DNA of 34,720 nucleotides from Verrucomicrobiota bacterium (lineage in GTDB: Bacteria; Verrucomicrobiota; Verrucomicrobiia; Opitutales; Opitutaceae), in assembly GCA_018239845.1 (NCBI GenBank), contig JAFEGO010000081.1, positions 1-34,720 on the forward strand. The letters run 5' to 3'. Made by a program: the position numbers and the translations under genes. Below the pieces are notes generated by a model. That model was not told where the DNA came from. It ran no database searches and saw only the letters and a list, made by a program, of their open reading frames with translations. This document shows positions 34,020 through 34,720 of the stretch, in pieces; the stretch's first letter is position 1; each line of letters begins with the position of its first letter.

Positions 34020-34139
34020 ACCGATCAGTCCCCACAATCCCGCCGAGCCCACGGCGAGCCATACCGTAACATTGCCATCGCCATGTAACGTATCTTTTCT
34101 GTGAATGCATCATTCCTCTTTGCGAAAGCCCCCTTTGAC
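34020..34139 (+). promoter_or_regulatory. Upstream region of the second NHL-repeat gene
   Basis: This 120-bp gap contains the second copy of the shared 37-bp element (34072-34108). No terminator-like stem with a T-tract follows the first gene, so read-through into the second is possible. The start codon is preceded by CCCCTTTGAC, again without a Shine-Dalgarno sequence. Confidence 0.5.
34072..34108 (+). promoter_or_regulatory. Conserved 37-bp element upstream of NHL gene 2
   Basis: This is the second copy of the pattern described at 30736-30772, with 28 of 37 identical positions, including a shared 3' block TGTGAATGC and a shared ACGTA. The similarity begins sharply at TTGCC and ends at GAATGC. 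Confidence 0.65.
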
Positions 34140-34720
34140 ATGTCCCACCGTTTCTTCCGCCCTCTCATCGCATTTTTCAGCCTGACGCTGGCCCTTGGCC
34201 CGGCGCTGCTGGGCCAGCCGGCCTACACGCCGTATCATTTCAAAATCGTCGCCACTACGCTCAAAGGCACGTATGCTGACGGCCCGGCCACGGTCGCGCG
34301 CTTCAATGCTCCCGTCGCCGTGGCCATGGATCTCCGCGGCAACCTGATCATCGCCGACCGGGACAACCATGCCATCCGGCAAATTTCGCCCGAAGGAAAC
34401 GTCACGACACTCGCCGGTCTCGCGGGTCATGCCGGCAGTGCCGATGGGGCGGGTGCCAACGCACGCTTCAACAAGCCCGTCAGCGTAGCGGTGGATCCTT
34501 CCGGCAACATCCTGGTGGCGGATTCCGGCAACTATACCGTCCGGCGGATCACGCCTCAAGGTATCGTGAGCACCTTGGCGGGGCTGGCGGGAACCGCCGG
34601 CCACGTTGACGGCAGCGCCGGGGTCGCGCGCTTCACCGGCCCCCAGACGGTGGCGACCGATCCTGCAGGCAATGTATGGGTCGCGGATTTTCAACCTATC
34701 CCCTCCTACACTCCCGGGAC
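34140..34720 (+). CDS. Secreted NHL-repeat beta-propeller protein, paralogue (3' end cut by window edge)
   Basis: The frame is open from ATG 34140 to the window edge. A signal peptide MSHRFFRPLIAFFSLTLALGPALLGQ precedes PAYTPYHF, the same YTPYHF that starts the mature part of the upstream paralogue. At least two full NHL repeats (AVAMDLRGNLIIADRDNHAIRQISPEGNVTTLAG, SVAVDPSGNILVADSGNYTVRRITPQGIVSTLAG) and part of a third are visible. Unlike the first gene there is no lipobox-like Cys, so the two paralogues may differ in anchoring. It arose most simply by tandem duplication of 30810-34019 or its ancestor. Its C-terminal domains are outside the window. Confidence 0.9.
   Translation, partial: MSHRFFRPLIAFFSLTLALGPALLGQPAYTPYHFKIVATTLKGTYADGPATVARFNAPVAVAMDLRGNLIIADRDNHAIRQISPEGNVTTLAGLAGHAGSADGAGANARFNKPVSVAVDPSGNILVADSGNYTVRRITPQGIVSTLAGLAGTAGHVDGSAGVARFTGPQTVATDPAGNVWVADFQPIPSYTPG

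Overview
The window looks like a piece of a high-GC Verrucomicrobiota chromosome, most likely from the Opitutales/Opitutaceae. That assignment is an inference from gene content: tandem secreted NHL-propeller proteins with a C-terminal NISTRG-type repeat, Gfo/Idh oxidoreductases next to an esterase-propeller fusion, a TatC with an enlarged first periplasmic loop, and start codons that mostly lack a Shine-Dalgarno sequence and follow pyrimidine-rich tracts. I saw no rRNA, tRNA, CRISPR array, transposase or phage gene. No gene-free stretch exceeds 300 bp. The largest gaps are 30650-30809, 18128-18269, 8511-8648, 2417-2551, 28606-28728, 34020-34139 and 24945-25047, and each is described below.

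Layout. Positions 1-8510 run on the minus strand: a Sel1-repeat exported protein (cut by the window edge), an orphan possibly ATP-grasp-like protein, prfB (peptide release factor 2, with an intact programmed +1 frameshift), tatC, a GDP-L-fucose synthase, an NADPH-dependent FMN reductase, and a large membrane-anchored TPR protein. Positions 8649-12447 hold a plus-strand three-gene operon (esterase-propeller fusion plus two Gfo/Idh/MocA oxidoreductases). It faces a minus-strand ADP-ribosylglycohydrolase across a REP-like palindrome, and the set suggests carbohydrate or glycoside processing. An RluE-type pseudouridine synthase follows on the plus strand.

Positions 14645-25686 form a long minus-strand chemical-stress island. 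In transcription order it holds a TetR regulator, an RND adaptor, an RND pump, a TolC/NodT-type outer-membrane channel, an SDR, a possible 26-residue membrane peptide coupled to an MFS exporter, an OsmC-family peroxidase, an Old-Yellow-Enzyme (YqjM-type) ene-reductase and a nitroreductase. Two near-identical 20-bp sites, one just upstream of tetR and one upstream of the RND adaptor, are strong operator candidates. Intrinsic terminators after tetR and after the SDR divide the island into at least three transcription units. The gene set suggests export plus reduction of electrophiles, quinones or peroxides.

Positions 25762-29671 (minus) hold a small GNAT protein translationally coupled to a bile-acid/sodium-symporter-like carrier, murJ (lipid II flippase), an anchored protein of unknown function and an FmdB-type zinc ribbon protein. 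A farnesyl-diphosphate-synthase-type prenyltransferase (plus) follows. The right end carries two tandem paralogous secreted NHL-repeat proteins, the second cut by the window edge, which share a conserved 37-bp element upstream of their starts.

I found no clearly new defence or mobile system. The best candidates for follow-up are the duplicated TetR operator with its electrophile island, the shared 37-bp element of the NHL pair, three structured intergenic palindromes of different design, and the small ORF in front of the MFS gene.
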